Origin: Ophiura sarsii
Lineage: Eukaryota; Echinodermata; Ophiuroidea; Amphilepidida; Ophiuridae
DNA: 64,000 nt
Assembly: GCA_035610835.1 (NCBI GenBank)
Contig: CM069446.1
Location: 5,148,075 to 5,212,074 of the forward strand
Direction: 5' to 3'
Part shown: piece after piece, positions 1 to 13,674 of the stretch
Layout: the number at the start of each line of letters is the position of its first letter
Position numbering within the stretch: position 1 is the stretch's first letter
Position numbers and translations under genes: made by a program
Notes under the pieces: model-generated
Seen by the model: only the letters and a program-made list of their open reading frames with translations
The model's database searches: none
Told to the model about the DNA's origin: nothing

Positions 1-1
1 G

Positions 2-176
2 CTGTCCCGTTTATGGAACCCTCAGGGTTAAAGGTTCTTTTAGTTTAAAGAACCAAAAAAACTTCTGTAGAGAACCTTTAGAGGTTATAAAGACACATTT
101 TTGTTCTTTTTGAACCTTTAAAGGTTCTTTGTGGAACCTATAAAGGTTCTAAAAAGGGTTCCATATACGGGACATC
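2..176. repeat. Foldback MITE (GTCCCGTxTATGGAACC ends)
   Basis: The ends read tgtcccgtttatggaaccc and, inverted, gggttccatatacgggacat. The interior repeats aaaggttct and gaacctt many times in both orientations, so the whole 175 bp can fold. There is no coding capacity. Confidence 0.7.
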
Positions 177-2146
177 CAAGAACCTCTGAAGCACCCTTTT
201 TCCTAGAGTGTTCCCCACCCCTTTAAATCAATGTTGGGGGAGATGCTAATGCTTCTGATAACATGACTTGGATCAGCATTGGCTTAATCCGGACAAAGTG
301 TCAACCTTTTCCCATGACTTTAGCTATAGACAATGATAGTGGAGGTTTATAGATATGGATAACTCGTTATCTTCATATTAGGCTATGGTCATGTTTTTTA
401 TACTGGGTACCCAAATAAGGTTGATCTGTTACATTTGCACTACATATTATTACTTTGCATGCATATATTTTAGCTATTCTTTAACACACATACTCAAATT
501 TGGTCTTATTTTGATGAGAAAGTATTTGGCCTTTATTTTAAAAAGAAAAATATAAACTACCATGGTTCTGTTAATTACAATAGTTCGTTAAACCTAATTA
601 GTCAGGGGTGGAAGAGTATGTGGAGGATGCGGAGGAGGAGGAGTGCATAGTTGAACAAGTATGGTGCAATATACATTGGGCAAACATAAAATGCACTGGT
701 TTCACTCTTGGTACAATTCTATATTGAAGACATAACATTATTGAAGCATATTTGAATTAAAAATATTATAATTAGTTAATTAAGGAATCATTAATTAGCA
801 TTAAGAAGCTCAAAAAATTGTTAAGAAACGTAAGTTGGTCGCAGTTTGTGAATGTATGCAAACATTTGCCTGCACCAAACTGTCCATTTTAAAAGTATAG
901 AAAGGTTGAGGTACCCTTTTGAATAAATAAATCTAACTATTTAATTAAAAATTAAAAGAAGATATGTAATTAACCTCATGTATTCTGTTTTGTCTGGATG
1001 TTAATTAGCACATTTTGTTAAATGCGTTTGTGTGGTGTTATTTCTTGTTTTTAATTTTAACTGTGTTACCAAATAAGTAAAAAACCGCTGGTTTTTATCA
1101 AGCTTGTAAACTCAGGAGAATTATTAAATTCTTAGGAATGCAACTGACCTGTCCTAATATAGGATGACCAGCATAAGCAGTTTGCCAATCAACATTGGAT
1201 CACCCTATATGTTGAATACAACTTAAAACGAAAACATGTTATAATTCAATCTTAAATCAGACTCTTGAAATTTGAATACTGGGTTCAAACATTATAGAAA
1301 CTAACCTAATTTGTTCATTTGAATGTGCTTTGCACATCATGAAGGTGCAAGATGGATGAACGCAATTAATTGTATGCCACTAAACATGTGCCATAGGGAA
1401 AATTTGAGCCACCCTGTAGTTAAAGGATCCCTTTTTATTGAACATTATTTGAAACTCATTCCACTTTAAGCATTTGCCACTTCAAGTTGGAATGTAAAAT
1501 CATGTTTCAGATGCAAATTTAAATTCATTCAATTAATGATTTGTAGATAATCATGTATACCTAAATTAATGTTTTAAACACCCTATATGTTTAAAATTAA
1601 CAACTTAACATAAGAAAAGGGTGACTTTTAAAATCAATCAATGTTCATGTACATGTAATTGATGCATTTTTATTTGAAATCTACTTGAATTTTGTTAAAA
1701 TACTAGTCTTTGTATGTATGTAGTTAATAGAAGCATTTTCCGGAACTAAATAAACACATTTTTAGACACCCTGTATGTAGAATTTCAGACTCATAATGAA
1801 ATTTAATTTGCATATGTCTGGATGGGTATTTTATTAAACTACTTTAAATATGTACTGAACTTTTCTCTCATCACTTCATATACATAGTGTAAGTATTATT
1901 GAAACCCTTCTTTTTTAGAAGATTTTGCTTGTTACACCCTGTACAATTTCGGGCCACCCTGTACAATCAACTTGATTGTATGCTATTTGCATCCGTTACA
2001 GTATATGCTTTCAGAATATGTATACTTTAAATGTATACTTTAAATGTAAACTTTTTCAGATATAATGCATTAACTGAAAAAGGAACCTAATTTATGGAAA
2101 AAGGGACATGTAACACAAATTGTACCCAGTATAAAAAAAATGACCC
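177..2146. other. AT-rich non-coding stretch
   Basis: No exon of the receptor could be recognised here, although the upstream exons must lie to the left. Several short CACCCTGTA/CACCCTATA-like words (1201, 1410, 1581, 1767, 1935, 1953) suggest a decayed repeat, but no boundaries are visible. Confidence 0.4.
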
Positions 2147-2494
2147 TATATTAAAAATATCTTTTGTCTCAAAGCTCTTCAGTTTTTCAAAACCTAATGC
2201 GGAATGCGATTTTTTTTTATTTTAATTTAATTTATTTTTATAAATATAAAATATTGAAATCCTTGTAAAAGTGAACTTTTGTATTTAAAATGATTTGACC
2301 AATGAAAATCGGAAAAATCTGTGAAATGTTGGGATTTTTTTCTTCTTTTTCTACAATGAAAATCGGAAAAATCTGTGAAATTTTTGGATTTTTAAAAAAT
2401 ATATATATTTTTTTTTTTCAGATTTTTTTTTTCCAACGCGCACCAATTAACAAACGCGCGCGGGAGCTTTGAGACAAATGATTTTTTTAATATA
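2147..2494. repeat. Foldback element
   Basis: The outer arms tatattaaaaatatc..tttgtctcaaagctc and gagctttgagacaaa..tttttttaatata are inverted copies. The interior is AT-rich, with a direct duplication of aatgaaaatcggaaaaatct (about 2302 and 2356). Confidence 0.65.
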
Positions 2495-2858
2495 GCCTAA
2501 GTGAACATAGATATTACGATTAGCTAATGAACTTTAAGATAATTGACTCTCTACTCTAAATCATGAGTCATGAATGCCCGAATGATATTGTTGGTTTTTG
2601 AGCGATTTAGTTGTTCAAAAATCTACAAAATGGTAGTTTCAATAATTTGGGCTTCAAAATAATTGTGCCAAATAATTATCAAATTCCTAATAGCATAGAT
2701 TTGTGGTTAAATATTTACCAATTTGTATTGAGATATTCCTACTCTCCTATTAATTTACGTACAGGATACTACGCATGCTCTATCGATTCTTTACGACTAT
2801 ATTTACAATGGTCCACCCATTCCAATGATGTTTGGGCCACCCTACTCATCGGTATCAG

Positions 2859-2899
2859 CTTTGCTGAATCCAGTGGCTGGACAGTTCAATATCATTCAG
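2859..2899 (+). CDS. Receptor exon a: end of first ligand-lobe segment
   Basis: This 41-nt exon is preceded by a cag acceptor and followed by a gtaaat donor (phase 1). It encodes FAESSGWTVQYHS, matching the family stretch VAEAA..WN....SYGS that precedes SSPALS. The call rests on the frame-perfect join to the next exon, which produces YHS-ASSPAISDR. The open frame continues upstream to about 2611, so an earlier acceptor is possible, but that upstream peptide has no resemblance to the family. The exon before it is not visible in the window. Confidence 0.72.
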
Positions 2900-5800
2900 G
2901 TAAATATACCAGACTTATGATATTTCAATCTTCTTTTTAAGAATGTAATAGTTAATACTTTCCACATGGTTATTATAATTATAGTTTTACCATATACAAA
3001 AAAGAAAATTTAGGAATATCGAGGGTTCAGAACCAAAAGGCCTCATCTCCATTATTTCAAAAATTAGGTTTTGGTATCAAAATGTTCAGAAAGAAATTCT
3101 CTTTCCGGTAACACAGCCTTATCCCCATAACACAACCCCTTTTAAAGTTATAGCCAGTATTACAAACACTGAAAACAAAAACTAGCATTCCCTACTAGAG
3201 AAAAGTTAGTTGAAACGATGTCTGTATCTACTAATATATACTAGTAGAGCTTGGCTGAACTAATATATATATTAGTACGGCAGGCGGAACCAATTCGCCA
3301 AACTAATATTTTGTTAGTTGAGCAACTAGTTCGGCCATGCCAAACTAGAATTTTGGAGCGTCCTACTAATATTCTGGGGTGCCCTACTAAAAGAAAATCT
3401 AGTTAAAATGGTGTCTCCTTCAACTAACTTTTCCTAATAGTGCCAGCCCTACAAGCTTTTCTACTAGTTTAACTAGTTGCAGCTAGCTGAACTAGTTGCT
3501 CAACTATGCTCAACTAGATGCTTAGTACTAGCGTTTCTAGCAGTTTTATATGGTCTACACACACGTGAAATATACTGTTATGGCTATGTAGGGCTTGCTG
3601 CATGGCTTTGATCTGCTTACTGCATGGCTTTGATCTGCAAGAAGAAACAACAACAAAACAGATTAAGTACATTATTGAAAATTTGCTACAATTTAAGTAA
3701 GCTTACTTTACTCATCACATAGACGATAATTTAAATTACGCCATGGCTGCAATAAACTCCCAACTTTAACCTACATCACTACGTCTACGTCTACGAGTTT
3801 ATAACGATGTGTTTTTGTTTTAAATACAATCTTGGATTTTACTCACTTTTGCGACATCTTTATCTCAAAAACGTGCAGCTGCGAGTGAAATGATCGCCGC
3901 GGTCACGTCTATGACCAAATTGACCACCACGCACGCGCGGCAACTTCTTTAGTGCGGCACTCTCGTCCGGCATCTGGTACGGCCGACAAAAATCGTAGGT
4001 CTGCCTTTCGTAGTCCAACTAATTTTCAGACATTAGTTCAGCAGCACAATATAATTGGTAGGGCGTGTCCAACTAAAGGCGTTGCTACTATTCTTCATTT
4101 CATTCGTTGAAAAATTAGTTCGACCACGCACACTCTGCTAGAAGTAACATCATTACTCGTTAAACTCGGTTCAACTAAATGCCTAACTAAGAAATTCTCG
4201 TTCAACACCCCTAAAAACGAGTTTTTGTTTTCAGTGAAGGCCTATCGCCATCTTCCCAATGTATTTAAAAATCTTCAATAGTCTTTTTCTCAAAATGGTC
4301 AAAATGGAGATAAGGCCATTTGTTTCTGAATCTCGATATGTCTCTACTTTCAACGTCTTATTTAAAGAATTACTGAATAATACTAGGCATTTCTCATCGT
4401 GCTTTCAAATAATGTGATGGAGTTCAATAATTTTGAGATGTTTGAAAAATTGTGTGACATTTTGGAATTGTCGTCTGCACACGACTGCCGCGTGGAAAGT
4501 GCTTAAGTACAGAGGATTTTAAAATAGCGCCATGATTTAAAGGTACCTTCAGTGATTTAGAAACAAGATTTCTTTTACTGAATTAATATTAAGATATCCG
4601 TCAAAATATTTGAAGCTTGATTAATTGCAAATCTGGAAGGCCGTGTATAAGGATGTTACATTGATCTTAACGAAATGTGATAAAGGCGGGCGGGAACAAG
4701 CGTTTTGGTTAATTTTCTGTCAAGAGACTTAATAATCTGTCCGATACGATAAAGAGCAAATGAAGCAGAACAGCAAAGTGTTGTTTTTTTACATAGAAGT
4801 ATATTTTCAACCTAAATTGCGAGCCCTCTTTACTGATCAATCAAACAGTCACAGATTTTGGACAGATTTCAAAGGAGATGAATTTCTGGACCTGGATGTT
4901 ATGTGAAGAAATTCGGTTTTATCATAGTTAAGTTTCGGATCATTGACAGTAAACCACAGTTTGATATCACTGAGGGTATTCTCGAGTTTAAAGAATAAAT
5001 GATAAGTGATCAGCTTCGTCAAAAGTAATATAATTCTGTGTATCATCGACGTAAATTATTATTCTATACCAAGGCCATGTGAATTAATGATATCTTCCGA
5101 CGACGCTGAGTACATTGTATTCATTAGGAGTCTTTTGGATGAATGGAGCATATAAATAAATGATAATAAATTAATTTTATAGTGCTTAAATTAACAGCAT
5201 CAAATCGCTGTACAACCCAAAGAATACACAATTGTACACACTACATTATACCACATAATATAAGAAACATTGGAAAACAGGACAACCGGAAAGTGATAAA
5301 ATCTTAAAAGCGATGCATTATTAAAAACAACAAACGTCCATATACCAACAATATAAATACAAAGCAAGGCAAGATTCAAATCAGAAAATTAAAATCCGCA
5401 GGATGATTATTCAAGTCGGATTGTAATGACATACAATTGCACGTGGGGAGAGTTATAAAGGTTATGTTTGAAGAGATAATACTGTATTGTACTCGTCAGT
5501 TTCAATGAAGCATGTGTTATAAAGCTATGTTGGACTAGGTGGTTAAACTGAATTGTAAAAGCTGGACAGTCGGAACTGTCGTTTTGCATTTACTTTGAAT
5601 TGTATTCGACAGAATGTATTTGTTTCAATGAAGCATGTGTTAAAAGGCTATGGTAGAATAGGCAAGACTCCCTTTATACTCGTCAGAATGTATTAGTTTC
5701 AATGAAGCATGTGTTATATGGCTATATAGGAATAGGTAAGACTGTATTATACTCGTCAGACTGTATTTGTTTCAATGATGCATTGTGTTGTAAGGCTATG

Positions 5801-8800
5801 TTGGATTAGGTAAGACCGCATTATATTCTTCAGAATGTATTTGTCCTAATGAAGCATGTGTTATACGGCTATGTTGGAATAGGTAAGACTGCTTTATACT
5901 CTTCAGAATGTTTTTGTTTCAAATAAAGCATTGTCTTATAAGGCTATGTTGGAATAGGTAAGACTGCATTATACTCTTCAGAATGTATTTGTTTCAATGA
6001 AGCATGTATTATAAGGCTATGTTGGAATAGGTAAGACTGCATTATAGTATTCAGAATGTATTTGTTTCAATGAAGCATGTGGTATAAGGCTATGTTGGAA
6101 TAGGTAAGACTGCATTATACTCTTCAGAATGTATTTGTTTCAATGAAGCATGTATTATAAGGCTATGTTGGAATAGGTAAGACTGCATTATACTCTTGAG
6201 AATTTATTTGTTTGAATGAAGCATTGTCTTATAAGGCTATGTTGGAATAGGTAAGACTGCATTATACTATTCAGAATGTATTTGTTTCAATGAAGCATGT
6301 GTTATAAGGCTATGTTGGAATAGGTAAGACTGCATTATACTCTTCAGAATGTATTTGTTTCAATGAAGCATGTATTATAAGGCTATGTTGGAATAGGTAA
6401 GACTGCATTATAGTATTCAGAATGTATTTGTTTCAATGAAGCATGTGGTATAAGGCTATGTTGGAATAGGTAAGACTGCATTATACTCTTCAGAATGTAT
6501 TTGTTTCAATGAAGCATGTATTATAAGGCTATGTTGGAATAGGTAAGACTGCATTATACTCTTGAGAATTTATTTGTTTGAATGAAGCATTGTCTTATAA
6601 GGCTATGTTGGAATAGGTAAGACTGCATTATACTCTTCAGAATGTATTTGTTTCAATGAAGCATGTGTTATAAGGCTATGTTGGAATAGGTAAGACTGCA
6701 TTAAACTCTTCAGAATTTATTTGTTTCAAAGAAGCATTGTCTTATAAGGCTATGTTGGAATTGGTAAGACTGCATTATACTCTTCAGAATGTATTTGTTT
6801 CAAAGAAGCATGTGTTATAAGGCTATGTTGGAATAGGTTAGACTGCATTATACTCTTCAGAATGTATTTGTTTCAATGAAGCATTGTCTTATAAGGCTAT
6901 GTTGGAATAGGTAAGACTGCATTATACTCTTCAGAATGTATTTGTTTCAAAGAAGCATGTGTTATACGGCTATGTTGGAACCGGTAAGGCTATATTGTAC
7001 TCTTCAGAATGTATTTGTTTCAATGAAGCATTGTCTTATAAGGCTATGTTGGAATAGGTAAGACTGCATTATACTCTTCAGAATGTATTTGTTTCAATGA
7101 AGCATTGTCTTATAAGGCTATGTTGGAATAGGTAAGACTGCATTAAACTCTTCAGAATTTATTTGTTTCAAAGAAGCATTGCTATATAAGGCTATGTTGG
7201 AATTGGTAAGACTGCATTATACTCTTCAGAATGTATTTGTTTCAAAGAAGCATGTGTTACAAGGCTATGTTGGAACCGGTAAGGCTATATTGTACTCATC
7301 AGAATGTATTTGTTTCAATGATAAGTTACAAGAAATTAATGACGAAATAATAATTTAGAGAATAGTTTGTATTACTTAATTGGACAACCACCCATTTAGA
7401 AGAGATAATTAATAAGTTATTAGTGATAATTAAAAGAAACTCACTTTAGAATACGCAGGATTTTTCCAAATATCAGTTTCACTCGAAAAAATCGTAAAGG
7501 CTACAATCTGGGTTTCCCTTCTCCTTATGGCAGGTAAGTCTAATACTTTTTAGACAAGTAATACCATGACAACCCGGCTTCAAATAAGTAGGAATAGTTT
7601 CGAACACCAAATACCCATTCGAGCGTCATTTATCATTTTATACAGGTTACTGCAGCTAGTTCACCGGCAATAAGCGACCGTACACGGTTTCCTCTCACTC
7701 TGCAAACCTATCCTGTGGAGAACGTCATGAATCCTGGTCGTGTGGGGTTTATTAAGTTGATGAAATGGAAGAGAGTGGCCATTGTATTCCACGACATCGA
7801 ATACTTTAGAGAGGTACGTACACTGCAAATGTGTTGGTCATTATCTTTGACACATTCGGTTGGGCAAAGCATTTATCTAATTTGTTGGTCAAGATTTACC
7901 CAACAAAACCGATATCATCACATCAGTTGGGTAAACCTTTGTTTTGCCCATTTATTTTGACTAAAACTCGCAACACTCTGGTCAAAACTTTTGAACTTTT
8001 AATTAATCAAAATTGTTGGTCAAATTTGTTGGGCAAAGACGACCGATCATGCGCACTGCAAACTAGAACTGCCCAACAGTTGGGCATCATTCCCACCGTT
8101 TGCTTGCGAATTCATCATTCATCATCAGAACGGCAAACGTGGAAGTCATGTCGGTATCGCGTCTGCTGGGGTCTTGGGGCCCTCCACCGTAAATAATAGA
8201 CACTTTCAAAGGTAAGTCACAATTATTATGCTTTACATGATATAATTTCATCAAGAACGAGTTCAAGAATTCCGTGAATAATTTTCTAATTGCAGGCTTG
8301 AAAATTGTTCATTTTCTACGGTCATGACGGTAAGCTTACCAATGTTACAGTAAGCTTACTGTCAATACCGTAGGAAATGAACCGTTTTTTGGTATGCAAT
8401 TAGCCTAAATTATTCACGGAATACTTGAACTCGTTCTTGATGGAATCATATCATGTATTATAATTGTGACTTACAACAGAAGAGGGTGAAAAGGGGGTCT
8501 TCAGGGCGGCACATACCTATACCCTTTTCAAATGTCAGTGCTCCCCCGGGAAATCCTAACCCTAACCAGACGCAATATGTTGACCAACTGTTGGCATTAA
8601 GTAAAAGAGTGCCCAATATATGGTTAAATAATTTCAGTACATTGACCAACAAATGTTTTACAGAAAACCAACAGTTGGTCAATATTACCCAACTGTTTAA
8701 TCATTATCTTTGCCCAACAATTGGTGAAACATTTAGCCCAACAGTGTTGGTTAATTTCTAACCATTTGTTGGTTAAAACTTTTATCAAAAGCAGTTGGTC

Positions 8801-11800
8801 AAAAGTTTGACCAACAAATTAGATTGTTCATATAAGACTAAACGTTGGTCAAAATGTTGGTCAATTTTTGACCAACCACATTTGCAGTGTACAAACTGGA
8901 TGAGGAAGGAGGAAAGAGGTGTCCGCTACCCTGGCGTTGATGTAGATTTGTTTACCTCAACATTTCGAAGTTTGTAAAAGAAGTGCACATTAGAATTCAT
9001 GTATATCGTCCCATCCAAAAACATTTGTTAAAAGTCTATAGTTTGATCAGCTCCAAATTGGCGAAGCCTGCTTACAGCAGTAGATGAAAACAGAAGGACG
9101 CGAACGCCAATTTGGAACTGATTTAACTATATTATTAAATTAAGTTACGGTTCAGATTCTTCACTTAAATGTCATAAAACTTGAAGAAAAACAAGATTAA
9201 CATGATTAAAACAGAGCAGTAAAGTTAATGTTTTTGGTAACACCCCCCCCCCCCCCTCCTCCCCCCCCCCCCCCCTAAAAAACCCCCACAGATATCATTA
9301 AGGTAAGGATTTGAAAATATGGGCAGTTAAAACGCAAAAACATAATTTAGTCATCGGCGTTTCACCCGCGCAAAGATTTGAATCAGTGTTGGCAAATTAT
9401 TTTACTTTTACTGTAAAACAGCCTGGTATAATAAGTGTACTTGCTTTTACACGTTATTAAAGAATATTGGCTATTGAAAATTGAGAATTTACCCACGTAA
9501 TAAATTTGATAGAATGGTCTTCAGTCAAAAGAACACTTATTGCTCCGTGAAAATCCCATTGAACTGACGAACTGTAATTTGGTGAAGGGATGAACGGGAA
9601 AAGGAAGCCGTTGCAGAAATTCAATTTAGTACCAAATGGTCCGAAAAAACAAATACATCATTTATTTCTATTTTCAAATGCTAAATGTATGACACCATTA
9701 CCAGTTTGCGCCTTTTTGACATTTCTATAATCGGTTTTCATCCTGCTTTTTGAGAGTGAACGTTTCTTTCTTTTTCCTGGTTTTATGTCATTTATGGTAC
9801 ATTTCACTAAAATAATTGGACAATATTGTAATTTTATTGGCACACTCTGAAATTGACGCCCATTGTTACGCTTTTAAGCATCAGGTATTCAATACTCCTT
9901 TTATTTGTTATAATATAATATGAATAACAATTATTGGTATTCATCAGATTCTTGTTTTAACAACATGCATTATAATGTTCCCCCGCTGTGTACATACGAG
10001 ATGATATCATTTAACTATAAATATGGACATGTGGCTGTTACATATTTTCAAATTGTGTTCTGTTCAATTCATTATATTTCAGCAAAACAAAAAAGCTATG
10101 GTCATTGTCTTGATCTCGTATAAAAGCTATATAATACATGTAGCACTAACACACCTGTAGGGTTTACTGTGGTTGATTGCATTTCGAACAGTGGTGGATT
10201 AGGGATGGAGGGGATGGCAGTACACATAAACTCTTTGGGTTGGGAACAGGGCGTTTCGCGTGTGTGCAACTTGAAACAGTTTATCAATGATCTGTTTGTT
10301 TGTTTGTCTACACGGTTGGTCCCGTACGGACACACGCTTGGGTCCTGAAAGGACCAAGCTCAAGCAAAATGCTAGGGCCAGGCTTAAAAAGCCTATATAA
10401 GCATGCTGGCTGAATGAAATGAAAGTTAGAAACGATGGAAGAAAAGAATAAAGTAGAAAGAGCCACTTCCAACAAATAAAGATTTATACCAGTTTACCTG
10501 TTTTTACATCACTAGAATATGAAGGATTTGATCAGATTACTTGAAGATGTTAACATCCGTATACTGACCGTTGAAGCTGTATCGGATACTGACAATCCGG
10601 ACCAACATATTCAAAGTTTATTGGTAAGTTTGGATTGTAATCATGGTGTTTGATTTGAGATATTGGTGCATTCTATCTTCAAGTGAGAAAAAAAATTAAA
10701 ATGCACCTCCATACGCTTGTTGGCAAATTTGAAAAGAGGCTTAAAGTGAGAAAAAACATATTGGAATTCAAATCAAACTTATATTAATAAAGAGTTATTA
10801 CGTTATTGTCGGTGCCAGCTTCTCTCGATTTTAACAAAACAACTGAATGTTGACTATGTTGGCACTTTGTAAGACAAACAAGACTAAATGATCTCCCCGG
10901 GTTTTAAGCAAACGTAGAGGTAATACTAGATTCGTGTACAATTGCACCATCAAGGACGTTACGTAATGACCATCGTATAAATGATTTGCACTATCTGTAT
11001 GGCGAAACCAAATGTACAAGGTGAACCGGAGGTACGTAAAGCAATTGACAGAAGGAAATGAAGTGAGCTTTCTAAATTGATAATATTAGTTATCCCCTGT
11101 TTGTTCATGCAATGCGAAGATATATTAATGGATTGGGTTCGTGTCACAAGAGGCTGGAGGCTGAATGTGATACGAACTTAAACCAATAATATTTGTCGTA
11201 TTGTATAAAACAGGTAATAACGAATTTATCATTCAGTAGGCCTAGCCATAAAGTGATAAATGCTTAGTTTTTGAGGAAACAGATAAACACCGACATTTTC
11301 ATTTACAATTAGGAGTTGATTTAAAGCAACAGCATGACTCACGCGGTACCGCGCGCTGTTTTGGGCTTGCACGCGCGCGATATGGGAACATGGCGCTTGC
11401 GTGAAACGGCTACGCACTACGCACTATGTGATACGAGTTACGAAATTTCGTTTCATATAGTTGACTTGAACAGAGTGATACGAAAATATATCAAAATGCT
11501 AATAACCAATTTAATAGCAGTACGTTATTCATGCCTAGCTGAATGATAAACCATGGTGTGAGTTCCGGCTGCTCATAGACTTGGTATATAGAAACCAGCG
11601 AAGCATAAAATAATAGTTATAAATAATAATGGTCTAATTTTATTGTCATCGCAGCCAACCAGCTGAATTGTCACAACGTTACAAATTACGTAATTTGTTA
11701 AACATTATTAAACAATGCAGCGTCACAGCAGCAGCTAAATTAACGCCAAGTTGCGACATAAACAAACACGGAAAAACATACATAACCCTATATAGTAACC

Positions 11801-13614
11801 CCTAATAGGCAATGTAGACTAAGTGCCTTGCCCAAGGACACAAACACGGTAGCACCAGCGGGGCCAGAGCTCACAACATTATGATTAGGAGTCCTGCGCT
11901 GTTTCACTGAACCGCACGTGCATCAATGGTCATCAATTAAAGAAGTCAATTAATTAATAATAAAGACAATCACATAAACTAAATTTGAAACCATTTACCT
12001 GATTTAAGTTAAGCATATTCTCTATCGGATTCCCTATTAAATGCTCAACATTTTGATACAGTCTTTAGAACTTTGATAAAGTCACTGCTTTCAGGACTAG
12101 GCTTTTAAAATGTCATCGTAACCTTTATACTGCTTTTATTCAAGTTGAAATATACTCAGACCTTTTACCTATCTTGTCTGCTAGCATGCCTTTTACTTCT
12201 TCCTGATTTAATAGCACATGTACATCAATGTTGTTTTCCGTATGACTATAAAGCTAAACAATCGACATTTCATCGGCGGATCAGTGAGCGATAACTCAAT
12301 TTACTTAATAATACAGGAAGAGACACAAAACGAATTCAAAGTGATTTATACCATCATGACCATTCTGATTTCCTACGCATCAGTACACAAAGCAATTAGT
12401 ATTATAACTCTGCGTAATAACTTGGTTCACGCTTCTGAGCAATAGACACGCGCGGGTCAAGGGTTGTTAGCCCACGGGGTGCTGAAAGTAATGACGATCA
12501 GGAAAACGAAACGAGCGGAGCGAGTGGAGCGTGTTGCGTCGTGGGATCCGGACAAGTTTGAGATTTGAAAGCACTGATGAGCTAATTCCTGGCGTATTTT
12601 GATACATATTGACAAATTGTAAAGCCCCCGAAGTTATACTTTATAGCATTAAGTTGAAAAAGAGACCTTTTTAACCAAATGAAACCAAAATTAGGTTTCA
12701 TTGATTGAGTTTTTATAAATATAGACTGAGATTTATAAAAAAGGGCGACATATATTTGTATAAATCGACCTCTTAGGCATATATCAACTGTGTTAAAGAG
12801 CTACAAATCACATTTGTTTATATTTCAGCTAAAAATTAAACACAGTTATTATGATGCATTCTGAGGCCATTTCAGGTCTATTTTGTAAGGAAACTGGGGA
12901 TTTTTTGTCAGCTGAATGTAGATGAGGCTAACAAACAGAAGTCGAATGGTCTTTAAAGGTTCACATTTGAATGAATAAAACGTTATCATTGAGTAAATTA
13001 GGATGTGTACGATGAAATCTTGAAATCCTCATTAACCGTATTAGCTCTATCAATTTCTCATCCCTAAGACATCGTGAGTAATTAAAGTACTTTACCTATT
13101 GCAGTTGTTTTTGGAGTATATTTTTGATATTTTTTTCATGCAACATTGTCTACCCTGGAAAAGAGACAAACTGTGATGTTTACGGCGTGTTCCATCCATT
13201 TCACTTTGCCATTTATTTGTTCACGTTCAAGTGAAACATCGGCCTTAGTGGTTTCGCAACTACCACCGATTTGAACAAAACAAATCATATTTTGTAGCGT
13301 AAGGCCAACAACATTTTGTCTCAGCGGCCCGCGCGCATTGCTTCTAAAATAAGATTTCGCGCGTAGCGCTACGTGCGGCAGCCATTTTTTTCGATTTCTT
13401 TTTTCTCTCTTTTTCCCCATTTTTCCCGATAAAAAAGAAGGAGAAAAGAGTCAGTTCCGGTGATACTCGGCAATCTTGTGACTGAGAACACGCATTCAAC
13501 TATTTTTGTGAAGTTAGAGATAAGGATAACACAAGCATACAATGTGCATTGATCATATCTAATTACTTTTATTTTTAAAAAAAGCAAAAAACTATTGACT
13601 ATATTATTATTTTC

Positions 13615-13674
<60 letters not shown>

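Noticed and set aside
2611..2858. Upstream part of the frame that contains receptor exon a
   Set aside because: Its peptide has no likeness to the receptor family, and an acceptor at 2858 explains the exon without it.
5450..7325. Regular repeats considered as a CRISPR array
   Set aside because: Units are contiguous 73-bp tandem copies without unique spacers, in an animal intron.
7715..8761. Open frames within the TTGGTCAA-rich element
   Set aside because: Their peptides reflect the repeated words; only 7715-7813 is coding, as part of receptor exon b.
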